From Candidatus Rubrivivax defluviihabitans (GTDB taxonomy: Bacteria > Pseudomonadota > Gammaproteobacteria > Burkholderiales > Burkholderiaceae_C): a stretch of DNA of 64,000 bases. Both the position numbers and the translations under genes were made by a program. Positions 34,968-44,102 of this stretch are shown here, piece by piece. The notes below the pieces were generated by a model. That model was not told the DNA's origin. It saw only the letters and a list, made by a program, of their open reading frames with translations, and made no database searches. The DNA lies in the NCBI GenBank assembly GCA_016709385.1, contig JADJMW010000002.1, forward strand, positions 248,001-312,000. Reading direction: 5' to 3'. Each line of letters starts with the position of its first letter. The first letter of the stretch is position 1.

Positions 34968-37900
34968 ATGAATGCACCGCTGCCCGAGTCCGTCCGCAAG
35001 GCGCTCGAATCCGTGACGCTGGACGACAAGTACACGCTGGCCGCGGGGCGCGCCTTCATGAGCGGCGTGCAGGCGCTGGTGCGCCTGCCCATGCTGCAGC
35101 GGCAGCGCGACCTGGGCGCAGGCATCAATACCGCGGGCTTCATCAGCGGCTACCGTGGCAGCCCGCTCGGCGGCTACGACCAGGCCTTGTGGGCGGCGAA
35201 GAAACACCTCTCCGCGCAGCACATCGTCTTCCAGCCCGGCGTGAACGAGGAACTCGCCGCCACCGCGGTGTGGGGCACGCAGCAGCTGGCGCTGTACCCC
35301 AAGGAGGCGAAATACGACGGCGTGTTCGGCATCTGGTACGGCAAGGGCCCGGGCGTGGACCGCTGCAGCGACGTCTTCAAGCACGCCAATATGGCCGGCA
35401 CCTCGCGCCACGGCGGCGTGATCGCGATTGCCGGCGACGACCACGTCAGCAAGAGCAGCACCGCGCCGCACCAGAGCGACCACATCTTCAAGGCCTGCGG
35501 GCTGCCGGTCTTCTTCCCTTCCGGGGTGCAGGACATCCTGGACATGGGCCTGCATGCCATCGCGATGAGCCGCTTTTCCGGCGTCTGGAGCGGCATGAAG
35601 ACGATCCAGGAGGTGGTGGAGTCGTCGTCTTCGGTGGTGGTGGACCCCGAGCGCGTGAAGATCGTCGTGCCCGAGGATTTCGCCATGCCGCCCGGCGGCC
35701 TGCACATCCGCTGGCCCGACCCGCCGCTGGAGCAGGAAGCGCGGCTGATGGACTACAAGTGGTATGCCGCGCTCGCGTATGTGCGCGCCAACAAGCTCAA
35801 CCACAACGTCATCGCAAGCAGGAATGACCGCTACGGCATCATTGCCAGCGGCAAGGCCTACAACGATACGCGCCAGGCTCTCAACGACCTGGGCCTGGAC
35901 GACGACAGCTGCCGCCGGCTCGGCGTGCGGCTGCACAAGGTCAACGTGGTGTGGCCGCTGGAAGCGACCATCACGCGCGACTTCGCTTCGGGCCTGCAGG
36001 AAATCCTGGTGGTGGAGGAGAAGCGCCAGGTCATCGAATACCAGCTCAAGGAAGAGCTGTACAACTGGCGCCCCGACGTGCGCCCCCACGTGCTGGGCAA
36101 GTTCGACGACGAGGCCGGCAATGCCAGCGGCGGCGAATGGAGCATGCCCAACCCGAGCGAGAACTGGCTGCTGCGCGCCAAGGCCGACCTGACGCCGGCG
36201 ATCATCGCCAAGGCCATCGCGAAACGGCTGAAGAAGCTGGGGGTGGACCGCGACATCGCGGCGCGCATGGACGAGCGCATCGCCGTCATCGAAGCGCGCG
36301 AGCGCCAGTTGTCGGAGCTGAAGGTCAATACCGGCGAGCGCGCACCCTGGTTCTGCAGCGGCTGCCCGCACAACACCAGCACACGCGTGCCCGAAGGCAG
36401 CCGCGCGGTGGCCGGCATCGGCTGCCACTACATGGCGGTGTGGATGGACCGCAGCACCGACACCTTCACCCAGATGGGCGGCGAAGGCGTGCCCTGGGTC
36501 GGCCAGGCGCCGTTCACGAACGAAACGCACATCTTCGCCAACCTGGGCGACGGCACCTATTTCCACAGCGGGCTGCTCGCCATCCGGCAGAGCATCGCCG
36601 CCGGCGTGAACATCACCTACAAGGTGCTCTACAACGACGCCGTGGCCATGACCGGCGGCCAGCAGGTGGGTGAACGGCCCGAGGGCCATTCGGTGACGCA
36701 GATCATGAAGAGCCTGCTCGCCGAAGGCGTGAGCAGACTCGTCATCGTGACCGACGAGCCGGCCAAGTACGAAGGCGTGGCGCTGGGCGAAGGCGTCACC
36801 GTGCACCACCGCGACGAACTCGACCGCATCCAGCGCGAGTTGCGCGAGGTCCCGGGCTGCAGCGCCATCCTTTACGACCAGACCTGCGCCACCGAGAAGC
36901 GCCGCCGCCGCAAGCGCGGCAAGATGATCGACCCGGCCAAGCGCGTGGTCATCAACGATCTGGTCTGCGAAGGCTGCGGCGACTGCAGCGTGCAGAGCAA
37001 CTGCCTGAGCGTGGAACCGGTGGAAACCGAATTCGGCCGCAAGCGGCGCATCAACCAGAACACCTGCAACAAGGACTATTCCTGCGTCAAGGGTTTCTGC
37101 CCGAGCTTCGTCACCGTCGAGGGCGGGCAGCTGAAGAAGCCGAAAGCGGAGAAGAGGGGCTCGCTCGACGGCCTGCCGCCGCTGCCGGAACCCGCACTGC
37201 CGCTGGCCGAGCGTGCCTGGGGCATCGTCGTCGGCGGCGTCGGCGGCACCGGCGTCATCACCATCGGCCAGCTGCTCGGCATGGCGGCGCACCTGGAAGG
37301 CAAGGGCGTGGTGACGCAGGACGCCGGCGGACTGGCGCAGAAGGGCGGCGCCACCTGGAGCCATATCCAGATCGCCAACCGGCCCGACGCCATCCACACC
37401 ACCAAGGTCGACACCGCGCAGGCCGACCTGGTGATCGCCTGCGACAGCATCGTCGGCGCCAGCAAATACACGCTCACGGTGATGCAGCCCGGCCGCACCT
37501 TCGTCGCGCTCAACACCCATGGCACGCCGACCGCAGGTTTCGTGAAGAATGCCGACTGGCAGTTTCCGGGGGGCAACTGCGAGACCGTGATCCGCGCCAG
37601 CGTCGGCGAAGCCCTGGTCGGCGCCTTCGACGCCGAACAGGTGGCCGAGGCCATGCTGGGCGACAGCATCTACACCAACCCGCTGATGCTGGGCTACGCC
37701 TGGCAGCAGGGCCGCGTGCCGCTCGGCCACGCAGCGCTGTTGCGCGCCATCGAACTCAACGGCGTGCAGGTCGACAACAACAAGGCCGCCTTCGAATGGG
37801 GCCGCCGCTGCGCGCACGACCTGGCGGCGGTGCAGGCGCTGTTCCAGGCGCGGCAGGTGATCCAGTTCGTGAAGAAGCCGTCGCTGGACGAGATGGTGGC

Positions 37901-38531
37901 CACGCGCGTGGACTTCCTCACCGGCTACCAGGACGCGGTCTATGCGGCGCGCTACCAGGCCTTCGTCGAAAAGGTGCGCGCCACCGAGGCGCCACTGGGC
38001 AGCACGAAGCTCGCCGAGGCGGTGGCGCGTTATCTCTTCAAGCTGATGGCCTACAAGGACGAGTACGAGGTGGCGCGGCTGCACACCGATCGCCGCTTCA
38101 CCGACAAGATCGAAGCCATGTTCGAAGGCGACTACCAGCTCGTGCACCACCTCGCGCCGCCGGGCATCGCCAAGAAGAACGAGCGCGGCGAACTGATCAA
38201 GCAGCCCTTCGGCCCGTGGATGCGCACCGCCTTCGGCGTGCTGGGGAAGATGAAAGGCTTGCGCGGCACGGCGCTGGACGTCTTCGGCCGCAGCGAGGAA
38301 CGCCGCATCGAGCGCGCGCTGATCGACGAATACCGCAACTGCATCGAGGAGCTGCTGCTGAAGCTGGACGGTGGGAATCTCGAACTCGCTGCCGAGGTCG
38401 CGCGCCTGCCGGAAGAGATCCGCGGCTACGGCCACGTGAAGGCGCGGCATCTGGCCGCGGTGCGGCCGAAGTGGGCGGCGCTGATGCAGCGCTGGCGCGG
38501 CGGCGAAGCCGCGGTGAAGCGCGCCGCCTGA
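34968..38531 (+). CDS. Indolepyruvate ferredoxin oxidoreductase, fused alpha/beta
   Basis: This 1187-residue enzyme fuses the parts that are separate IorA and IorB in archaea. The N-terminal part carries the pyrimidine and TPP domains (NTAGFISGYRGSPLGGYDQAL near residue 46; GIGCHYMAVW; LGDGTYFHSG). A ferredoxin-like Cys cluster VCEGCGDCSVQSNC lies near residue 665. The gamma domain begins at GIVVGGVGGTGVITIGQLLG (about 750). It oxidises aryl pyruvates from aromatic amino acids to aryl-acetyl-CoA, reducing ferredoxin. Length is normal for the proteobacterial fused form. An Lrp regulator is divergent. Confidence 0.9.
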   Translation: MNAPLPESVRKALESVTLDDKYTLAAGRAFMSGVQALVRLPMLQRQRDLGAGINTAGFISGYRGSPLGGYDQALWAAKKHLSAQHIVFQPGVNEELAATAVWGTQQLALYPKEAKYDGVFGIWYGKGPGVDRCSDVFKHANMAGTSRHGGVIAIAGDDHVSKSSTAPHQSDHIFKACGLPVFFPSGVQDILDMGLHAIAMSRFSGVWSGMKTIQEVVESSSSVVVDPERVKIVVPEDFAMPPGGLHIRWPDPPLEQEARLMDYKWYAALAYVRANKLNHNVIASRNDRYGIIASGKAYNDTRQALNDLGLDDDSCRRLGVRLHKVNVVWPLEATITRDFASGLQEILVVEEKRQVIEYQLKEELYNWRPDVRPHVLGKFDDEAGNASGGEWSMPNPSENWLLRAKADLTPAIIAKAIAKRLKKLGVDRDIAARMDERIAVIEARERQLSELKVNTGERAPWFCSGCPHNTSTRVPEGSRAVAGIGCHYMAVWMDRSTDTFTQMGGEGVPWVGQAPFTNETHIFANLGDGTYFHSGLLAIRQSIAAGVNITYKVLYNDAVAMTGGQQVGERPEGHSVTQIMKSLLAEGVSRLVIVTDEPAKYEGVALGEGVTVHHRDELDRIQRELREVPGCSAILYDQTCATEKRRRRKRGKMIDPAKRVVINDLVCEGCGDCSVQSNCLSVEPVETEFGRKRRINQNTCNKDYSCVKGFCPSFVTVEGGQLKKPKAEKRGSLDGLPPLPEPALPLAERAWGIVVGGVGGTGVITIGQLLGMAAHLEGKGVVTQDAGGLAQKGGATWSHIQIANRPDAIHTTKVDTAQADLVIACDSIVGASKYTLTVMQPGRTFVALNTHGTPTAGFVKNADWQFPGGNCETVIRASVGEALVGAFDAEQVAEAMLGDSIYTNPLMLGYAWQQGRVPLGHAALLRAIELNGVQVDNNKAAFEWGRRCAHDLAAVQALFQARQVIQFVKKPSLDEMVATRVDFLTGYQDAVYAARYQAFVEKVRATEAPLGSTKLAEAVARYLFKLMAYKDEYEVARLHTDRRFTDKIEAMFEGDYQLVHHLAPPGIAKKNERGELIKQPFGPWMRTAFGVLGKMKGLRGTALDVFGRSEERRIERALIDEYRNCIEELLLKLDGGNLELAAEVARLPEEIRGYGHVKARHLAAVRPKWAALMQRWRGGEAAVKRAA

Positions 38532-38638
38532 ACGCGCCGATCGCGCCGATCGCGCCGTTCGAGCCGTTCGCCCGTCCTGACCCAAGCCGTCAAATGGCTT
38601 GAACGCCGGCCTGCGGGTCGGCCGGGACAATTCTGGGT

Positions 38639-39244
38639 GTGAACTCCCGCTTCAGTCCCACCCCGCATTCACCCGCCACAGCCGCGGCGCGCTACCACCC
38701 GGTCTCGATGGCGCTGCACTGGCTGCTGGCGCTGATGATCCTGGCTTCGCTGGGTGTGGGCCTGTATATGACCGGCCTGCCCTTCTCGCCGCAGCGGTTG
38801 CAGCTCTACAACTGGCACAAGTGGGCCGGCGTGACGATCCTCGTGCTGTCGGCCCTGCGCCTTCTGTGGCGCCTGACGCACCGGCCGCCGGCGTCTCTGC
38901 CCATGCCGGCCTGGCAGCAGCGGGCCTCGCACATGGCGCATGCCGCGCTGTACGCGCTCTTCTTGGCCGTGCCCCTGGCCGGCTGGGCCTACAGCTCGGC
39001 AGCGGGTTTTCCGGTGGTGCTCTTCGGTGTGCTGCCGCTGCCGGACTTCGTGGCGCCCGACCGCGCCCTGTCCGAAGTTCTCAAGCCGGTGCATCGATGG
39101 CTGGCCTATGCGCTGGCCGCGGTGATCGTGCTGCACGTGGCCGCGGCGCTGAAACACCATTTCGTCGACCGCGACGGCCTGCTGCTGCGCATGATGCCGG
39201 CGCGCCGCCGTGTCGCGGTCCCCATGCAACCGATCCGGTCCTGA
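38639..39244 (+). CDS. Cytochrome b561
   Basis: This 201-residue protein has four membrane helices and the haem-ligand histidines of di-haem cytochrome b561: HPVSMALHWLLALMI, NWHKWAGVTIL, MAHAALYALFLAVPLAGWAYSSAAGFP and PVHRWLAYALAAVIVLHVAAALKHHF. GTG 38639 is the likely start, since the first in-frame ATG is inside helix one. It precedes three yceI genes on the same strand. The b561-YceI association is well known and suggests quinone- or isoprenoid-linked electron transfer in the envelope. Confidence 0.88.
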   Translation: MNSRFSPTPHSPATAAARYHPVSMALHWLLALMILASLGVGLYMTGLPFSPQRLQLYNWHKWAGVTILVLSALRLLWRLTHRPPASLPMPAWQQRASHMAHAALYALFLAVPLAGWAYSSAAGFPVVLFGVLPLPDFVAPDRALSEVLKPVHRWLAYALAAVIVLHVAAALKHHFVDRDGLLLRMMPARRRVAVPMQPIRS

Positions 39245-39247
39245 ACC

Positions 39248-39841
39248 ATGTCTTCACGCACCCTTTTTGCCCTCGGCACCCTCTTCCTGGCCCTGGCCGG
39301 CGCCGGCGCCCAGGTCGCCTTCGCCCAGACCCAGCCCCAGCCGGCAAGACTGCAGGCCGCAGGCAGCGAGATCGTCTTCACCACGCGCCAGATGGGCGTG
39401 CCGGTGGAAGGCCGGTTCGGCAAGTTCAGCGCCCAGGTGGCGCTGGACCCCCGCAAGCCCGAGACGGGCCGCGTCGGCATGACCATCGACACCGCCAGCG
39501 CCCGCTTCGGCAGCGCCGAACTCGACGCCGAGGTGCCCAAGCCGATCTGGCTGCACGCGGCGGGTTTTCCGCAGGCCACGTTCCAGTCCAGCCGCATCCA
39601 GGCCGCCGGACCGGGGCGTTTCGAAGTGGCGGGCCAGTTGACGATCAAGGGCGCCACGCGCGACCTCGTCGTGCCCGTGCAACTGGCGCCGGCCGGCAAC
39701 AACCAGGTGGCCACCGGCAGCTTCGCGATCAAGCGGCTGGACTTCAAGGTCGGCGAGGCCGAATGGGCCGACACCTCGCTGCTGGCCAACGACGTGATCG
39801 TGCGCTTCAAGCTCGTGCTGGCGGGGCTGCCGCCAGCCTGA
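39248..39841 (+). CDS. YceI family periplasmic lipid-binding protein (paralogue 1)
   Basis: The 197-residue protein has a signal peptide (cleavage near VAFAQ, residue 26). The YceI lipocalin-like fold follows: FTTRQMGVPVEGRFGKFSAQVALDP, GRVGMTIDTASARFGS, FPQATFQSSRIQAAGPGRFEVAGQLTIKGATRDLVVPV. YceI proteins bind isoprenoid or polyprenyl lipids. It starts 3 bp after the cytochrome b561 stop. It lacks the cysteine pair found in paralogues 2 and 3. Confidence 0.88.
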   Translation: MSSRTLFALGTLFLALAGAGAQVAFAQTQPQPARLQAAGSEIVFTTRQMGVPVEGRFGKFSAQVALDPRKPETGRVGMTIDTASARFGSAELDAEVPKPIWLHAAGFPQATFQSSRIQAAGPGRFEVAGQLTIKGATRDLVVPVQLAPAGNNQVATGSFAIKRLDFKVGEAEWADTSLLANDVIVRFKLVLAGLPPA

Positions 39842-39885
39842 ATTTCCTCCGTCCCTTTCCTCAATCTCACCCAGGAGTTCTTCCG

Positions 39886-40455
39886 ATGAACAAGCTCGTC
39901 ATCGCCGCGGCCTGCGCGGTCGTGGTCACCGGCGCCCAGGCCGACGGCGGCAACTACGCCCTCGACCCCACGCACACCTTCGTCACCTTCGAGGTCACGC
40001 ACTTCGGCACTTCCACCAACCGCGCGCGCTTCGACAAGAAGGAGGGCATGGTGCAGTTCGACCGTGCCGCCCGAACCGGCCGCGTCGAGATAACCATCGA
40101 CATGGCCTCGATCAATTCAGGCGTGCCGCCGTTCGACGGTCACCTGCGCAGCAAGGACATCCTCAACGTGAGCGAGTTCCCGACCGCCAAATTCGTCGGC
40201 GACAAGTTCAGCTTTTCCGGCGACAAGGTGACGGCGGTCGCCGGCACGCTCACGATGATGGGCCAGACGCACCCGGTGACGCTGAAGGCCAACCGTTTCA
40301 ACTGCTACCTGAACCCGATGTTCAAGCGCGAGGTCTGCGGCGGTGACTTCGAGACCGTCATCCAGCGCAGCCAGTGGGGCGTGAACTACGGCCTGCCGGC
40401 CGTGGCGCCCGACAACGTGCGGCTCGTGGTGCAGGTCGAAGCCGTCAAGCAGTAA
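39886..40455 (+). CDS. YceI family periplasmic lipid-binding protein (paralogue 2)
   Basis: The 189-residue protein has a signal peptide (about residues 1-20) and YceI features: YALDPTHTFVTFEVTHFGTSTNRARF, INSGVPPFDGHLRSKDIL, FPTAKFVGDKFSFSGDKV and GTLTMMGQTHPVTLKANRF. CAGGAG precedes the ATG by 8 nt. Two cysteines (FNCYLNP and EVCGGDFE) are shared with paralogue 3 and probably form a disulfide. Confidence 0.9.
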   Translation: MNKLVIAAACAVVVTGAQADGGNYALDPTHTFVTFEVTHFGTSTNRARFDKKEGMVQFDRAARTGRVEITIDMASINSGVPPFDGHLRSKDILNVSEFPTAKFVGDKFSFSGDKVTAVAGTLTMMGQTHPVTLKANRFNCYLNPMFKREVCGGDFETVIQRSQWGVNYGLPAVAPDNVRLVVQVEAVKQ

Positions 40456-40481
40456 GGCGGGTTCTGCGGCAGCATGGCGGG

Positions 40482-41036
40482 ATGAAATTTCCCGCCCTGC
40501 TGCTGACCGTGACGGCCGCGAGTGCCGCCGCGCAGCCTGCCGCCTACGTACTCGACCCCGCGCACAGCTTCGTGCATTTCGAGGTGCTGCATTTCGGCAC
40601 CTCCACCTCGCGCGGGCGCTTCGGCCCCATTGCGGGCGCGGTCACCCTCGACCGCAGCGCCGGCCGCGGCGCAGTCAGCTTGCGCGTTCCCACCACCGGG
40701 GTGGACACCGGGTTGCCGGTGTTCAACGCGCGGCTTCGAGAGGCCGACCTGCTGGCCAGTACGGAATTCCCCGACGCCTACTTCGTGGCCACCCGCTTTC
40801 GCTTCGAAGGCGACCGCCTGGCCGAGGTGCGCGGCGAATTCACGCTGCGTGGCGTGAGCCAGCCGCTGAGCCTGTTCGCCCGCCGCTTCGCCTGCCGCAG
40901 CGACGAGGGCACCGAAGTCTGCGGCGGCGACTTCGAGGGCGAGCTGCTGCGCAGCGACTTCGGCGCCACGTTCGGATTGCCGTTCGTGGCCGATCGTGTG
41001 CGGCTGCTGGTGCAGGTCGAGGGGCGCCGGCATTGA
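40482..41036 (+). CDS. YceI family periplasmic lipid-binding protein (paralogue 3)
   Basis: The 184-residue protein has a short signal peptide (ALLLTVTAASAAAQ) and closely follows paralogue 2 in pattern: YVLDPAHSFVHFEVLHFGTSTSRGRF, TGVDTGLPVFNARLREADLL, FPDAYFVATRFRFEGDRL, GEFTLRGVSQPLSLFARRF and the paired cysteines in FACRSDEGTEVCGGDFEG. It is 26 bp after paralogue 2 and looks like a tandem duplicate of it. Confidence 0.88.
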   Translation: MKFPALLLTVTAASAAAQPAAYVLDPAHSFVHFEVLHFGTSTSRGRFGPIAGAVTLDRSAGRGAVSLRVPTTGVDTGLPVFNARLREADLLASTEFPDAYFVATRFRFEGDRLAEVRGEFTLRGVSQPLSLFARRFACRSDEGTEVCGGDFEGELLRSDFGATFGLPFVADRVRLLVQVEGRRH

Positions 41037-41178
41037 TCGCACCCGTGCGCTGCGGGTCATACCGACTTGACCGCGGGGGATCAGCGGCAAATAGTCGGTC
41101 GGGACGGCCATGGCCGGGTCTCCATCGTCCCCAGACTGTTGTTCTCGCCGCCCGACGTGATGTACTGCCATTGACGCC

Positions 41179-42540
41179 ATGAGCCTCGACCCTGTCTTGC
41201 TTGCGTCATTCAGCGCCACCGAAGCGCGGGAACGACTGGTCGCCGGCGACTGTTCGGTGAGGGACTACGCGCGTGCGCTGCTGGCGCGCGTGGATGCCAT
41301 CGAATCCCAGGTGCAGGCCTGGGCCCATCTGGACCGCGCCCATGTGCTGGCGCAGGCCGGGGCGGCCGACGAGGCGCGTGCCCGGGGTGAAACCGACGGC
41401 CCGCTGTTCGGCCTGCCAGTGGGCGTGAAGGACGTCATCGACACCGCCGACCTGCCCACCGAACACGGTACCGTGCTGCATGCCGGCCGCATGCCCCGTG
41501 ACGACGCCGCCGTGGTGCGGCGCCTGCGCGCGGCCGGCGGCTGGGTGATGGGCAAGACGGTGACCACCGAACTCGCCACCTACGCGCCGGGCAAGACGCG
41601 CAACCCGCATGTCCCGGTCAGTGGGTCGGTCCACACGCCGGGCGGATCCTCGAGCGGTTCCGCCGCGGCGGTGGCCGCCGGCATGGTGCCGCTGGCGATC
41701 GGCACGCAGACCAATGGCTCGGTCATCCGGCCGGCCTCGTTCTGCGGCGTCTACGGCTTCAAGCCCAGCGCCGGCCTGATCCCGCGCACGGGCGTGCTGA
41801 CGCAGTCACCGGCATTCGACGCCATCGGTGTTTTCGGCCGCACGCTGGACGACGTGGCGCTGCTGGCACAAACGCTGACCGGCCACGACCCGCAGGACCC
41901 ACTGACCCAGCTGCGCGCGGCACCACCTTGGCTTCGTCTGGCCGCAGCCGATGCACCCGTGCCGCCGAGGCTCGGCTGGGTCGCCACCCCCTTCTGGAGC
42001 CGCGTGCAGCCCGACGCGCAGACGGCCTTCGGCGAACTGCTGGCGTCGCTCGAGGGCCGCGTGACGTCGTTCGAGTTGCCTGCTTCGGCGGCCGAAGCCG
42101 TGGGCTGGCACCGCGCCGTGATGGAAGCCGATATCGCCGGCTCCTTCGAGCTGGAATACGAGCGCGGTCGCGACCGGCTCTCGGCGTCGCTGCGCGGTCA
42201 GATCGAACGGGGTCGCCAGGTCACGGCCGTGGACTACCGCAAAGCGCTGGCACGGGTTCCGGTATTGCTGGAGAGCCTGGACAGCCTGTTCGACGGTTGC
42301 GACGCGCTGCTCACGCCGGCCACGCTGGGCACCGCGCCCGCGGGCCTGGAATCCACTGGCGACCCGCTGATGTGCACGCTGTGGACCTACCTCGGCATGC
42401 CGGCGCTGAGCCTGCCGCTGCTGCAAGGCGCCAACGGCCTGCCGCTCGGCGTGCAACTGGTGGGCCGGCGCGGCGACGACGCCCGCTTGCTGCGCACCGC
42501 GCGCTGGCTGGTGCGCACGGCCTCGCCGGACAGCGCCTGA
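41179..42540 (+). CDS. Amidase (amidase-signature family)
   Basis: This 453-residue hydrolase carries the Ser-cisSer-Lys triad: Lys84 in GLPVGVKDVID, the cis-Ser in TPGGSSSGSAAAVAAGM (S157) and the nucleophile in GTQTNGSVIRPAS (S181). Spacing S157-S181 matches malonamidase E2 (S131/S155). The motif has SSSGS where the usual form is SSGGS. It hydrolyses an amide bond, substrate unknown; the length excludes GatA as the first choice and no gatB/gatC are nearby. It converges on an Rrf2 regulator gene with 15 bp between stops. Confidence 0.86.
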   Translation: MSLDPVLLASFSATEARERLVAGDCSVRDYARALLARVDAIESQVQAWAHLDRAHVLAQAGAADEARARGETDGPLFGLPVGVKDVIDTADLPTEHGTVLHAGRMPRDDAAVVRRLRAAGGWVMGKTVTTELATYAPGKTRNPHVPVSGSVHTPGGSSSGSAAAVAAGMVPLAIGTQTNGSVIRPASFCGVYGFKPSAGLIPRTGVLTQSPAFDAIGVFGRTLDDVALLAQTLTGHDPQDPLTQLRAAPPWLRLAAADAPVPPRLGWVATPFWSRVQPDAQTAFGELLASLEGRVTSFELPASAAEAVGWHRAVMEADIAGSFELEYERGRDRLSASLRGQIERGRQVTAVDYRKALARVPVLLESLDSLFDGCDALLTPATLGTAPAGLESTGDPLMCTLWTYLGMPALSLPLLQGANGLPLGVQLVGRRGDDARLLRTARWLVRTASPDSA

Positions 42541-42555
42541 GGCGCGGGCTGGACC

Positions 42556-43065
42556 TCAGAGCGCCATCGATCGCGCCAGCGCAAAGACGGAATTCGGCGC
42601 CGTGGTGCGCAGCGGCGCCACCGGCGAACGTGCGCTGATGGCGCGCCGCACCGGCCGCGCTTCCACCGCCACGCCGCCGGCGATCTGATCGTCGACCAGG
42701 CTCTTCAGCGTGATGGTCGACATGTGCTCCAGCATCACGGCGTTGAGCCGCTGCCACAGCTCGCGTGAATAGCTCTCGTCGCGCTCCTCATGGGCCGCGT
42801 CATCCATTGGTTCGTCGACCGCGCTCACGATGTCGGCCACGCTGATCGCCGCGGCGCTGCGGCCCAGCGTATAGCCGCCGCCGGGCCCGCGCGTGCTTTC
42901 CACCAGGCCGTTCTTGCGCAGGCGGCTGAACAACTGCTCCAGGTAGGACAACGAAACCTGCTGCCGCGCACAGATGGCGGCCAGGGCCACCGGTCCGGCG
43001 GGCTCACGCAGTGCGAGGTCGATCAAGGCGTTGACGGCGAACCGGCCTTTGGTGCTCATGCGCAT
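42556..43065 (-). CDS. Rrf2/IscR-like transcriptional regulator lacking the cluster cysteines
   Basis: The 169-residue protein has an IscR-type winged HTH (MSTKGRFAVNALIDLALREPAGPVALAAI, VSLSYLEQLFSRLRKNGLVESTRGPGGGYTLGR). The stretch that in IscR holds three cysteines for the 2Fe-2S cluster instead reads DEPMDDAAHEERDESYSRELW, with no cysteine. It cannot bind the cluster in the known way. The rest (MLEHMSTITLKSLVDDQ) matches IscR. It faces the amidase gene and is divergent from the NhaR-like gene. Confidence 0.85.
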   Translation of the reverse strand: MRMSTKGRFAVNALIDLALREPAGPVALAAICARQQVSLSYLEQLFSRLRKNGLVESTRGPGGGYTLGRSAAAISVADIVSAVDEPMDDAAHEERDESYSRELWQRLNAVMLEHMSTITLKSLVDDQIAGGVAVEARPVRRAISARSPVAPLRTTAPNSVFALARSMAL

Positions 43066-43190
43066 GGAAATCTCCTTGGAAACGAGGTGTGGTGAACCAC
43101 GACACTGTTCAATTTAGGGCCATTTTTACTTCGCGTAAATTCGATAATTGAAGAAAATCACTTCGTAAAAAACTTCGATATGCGCAACGC
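43066..43190. promoter_or_regulatory. Divergent control region between the Rrf2 and NhaR-like genes
   Basis: The gap becomes A/T-rich next to the NhaR-like gene. TTTAC (43125-43129) and GTAAA (43135-43139) form an inverted repeat with a 5-nt spacer, the T-N11-A form bound by LysR proteins. Further TTCG repeats lie at 43141-43175. The nearest LysR-type gene starts at 43191. Confidence 0.5.
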
Positions 43191-44102
43191 ATGAACTTCA
43201 AGCACCTGCACTATTTCTGGGTCGCCGCCAAAGCCGGCGGCATCGTGCGCGCGGGCGAGCAACTGCACACCACGCCACAGACCTTGTCGAGCCAGATCAA
43301 GTTGCTGGAAGATCGCCTGGGGCGGAAGTTGTTCCGCAAGAGCGGGCGCAAGCTCGAACTCACCGAGGCCGGCCGCGTGGCACTGCGTTATGCCGACGAG
43401 ATCTTCGGCCTGGGCAACGAGCTCGAAGCCGAACTGCGCGAAGAGCGCATCGCCGGCCAGTCGGTGCTCGAATTCCGCGTCGGCGTGGCCGATTCGGTGG
43501 CCAAGCCGGTGGCCAGCCGGCTGCTCGCGCCGGCGCTCGAACTGGCGCAGCCGGTGCGGCTGATCTGCGTCGAGGGCAAGCATGGCGAGTTGCTGGCGCA
43601 GCTGGCACTGCACCGGCTGGACCTGGTGCTGGCCGACGAACCGCTGTCGCGCCGTCTCAGCGTGAAGGCCTTCAACCATGCCCTGGGCAGTTCGCCGATG
43701 AGCTTTTTCTGCGCGCCGGCGCTGCTGCCGGCGCTGAAGGGCCCGTTCCCGAAATGCCTGAACGGCGCGCCGATGCTCATCCAGGGCGCCTCCTCGCCGG
43801 TGCGCCAGCAGCTCGAATCCTGGCTGCAGCGGCACCACCTGCAGCCGCGCGTGGTGGGCGAATTCGACGACGGCGCACTGATGAAGGCCTTCGGCCGCGA
43901 CGGCCACGGTGTCTTCATGTCGCCCACCGTGCTGGAGGCCGAGACCTCGGCGCAATACGGCGTGCAGGTCATCGGGCACAGCGACGAGATGTCGGAAGAC
44001 TTCTACGCCATCTCGGTGGAGCGGCGCATCACCCACCCTGGCGTGGCGGCCATCAGCAGCGCGGCGCGCAGCGCACTGTTCGGTGGCGCCGAGAGGGTTT
44101 GA
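43191..44102 (+). CDS. LysR family transcriptional regulator, NhaR-like
   Basis: The 303-residue protein starts MNFKHLHYFWVAAKAGGIVRAGEQL then TTPQTLSSQIKLLEDRLGRKLF, which resembles NhaR more than typical LysR members because of the HYFW opening and the length (E. coli NhaR 301). The effector domain contains VADSVAKPVASRLLAPALELA and GEFDDGALMKAFGRDGHGVFMSP. NhaR senses Na+ and activates nhaA. No antiporter gene is in the window, so the target is unknown. Confidence 0.88.
   Translation: MNFKHLHYFWVAAKAGGIVRAGEQLHTTPQTLSSQIKLLEDRLGRKLFRKSGRKLELTEAGRVALRYADEIFGLGNELEAELREERIAGQSVLEFRVGVADSVAKPVASRLLAPALELAQPVRLICVEGKHGELLAQLALHRLDLVLADEPLSRRLSVKAFNHALGSSPMSFFCAPALLPALKGPFPKCLNGAPMLIQGASSPVRQQLESWLQRHHLQPRVVGEFDDGALMKAFGRDGHGVFMSPTVLEAETSAQYGVQVIGHSDEMSEDFYAISVERRITHPGVAAISSAARSALFGGAERV

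Noticed and set aside
34938..38630. A 1230-codon open frame on the minus strand opposite the indolepyruvate oxidoreductase
   Set aside because: It is the antisense of a real, well-conserved gene in GC-rich DNA. It has no recognisable domains and a His/Gln/Arg-rich composition typical of shadow frames.
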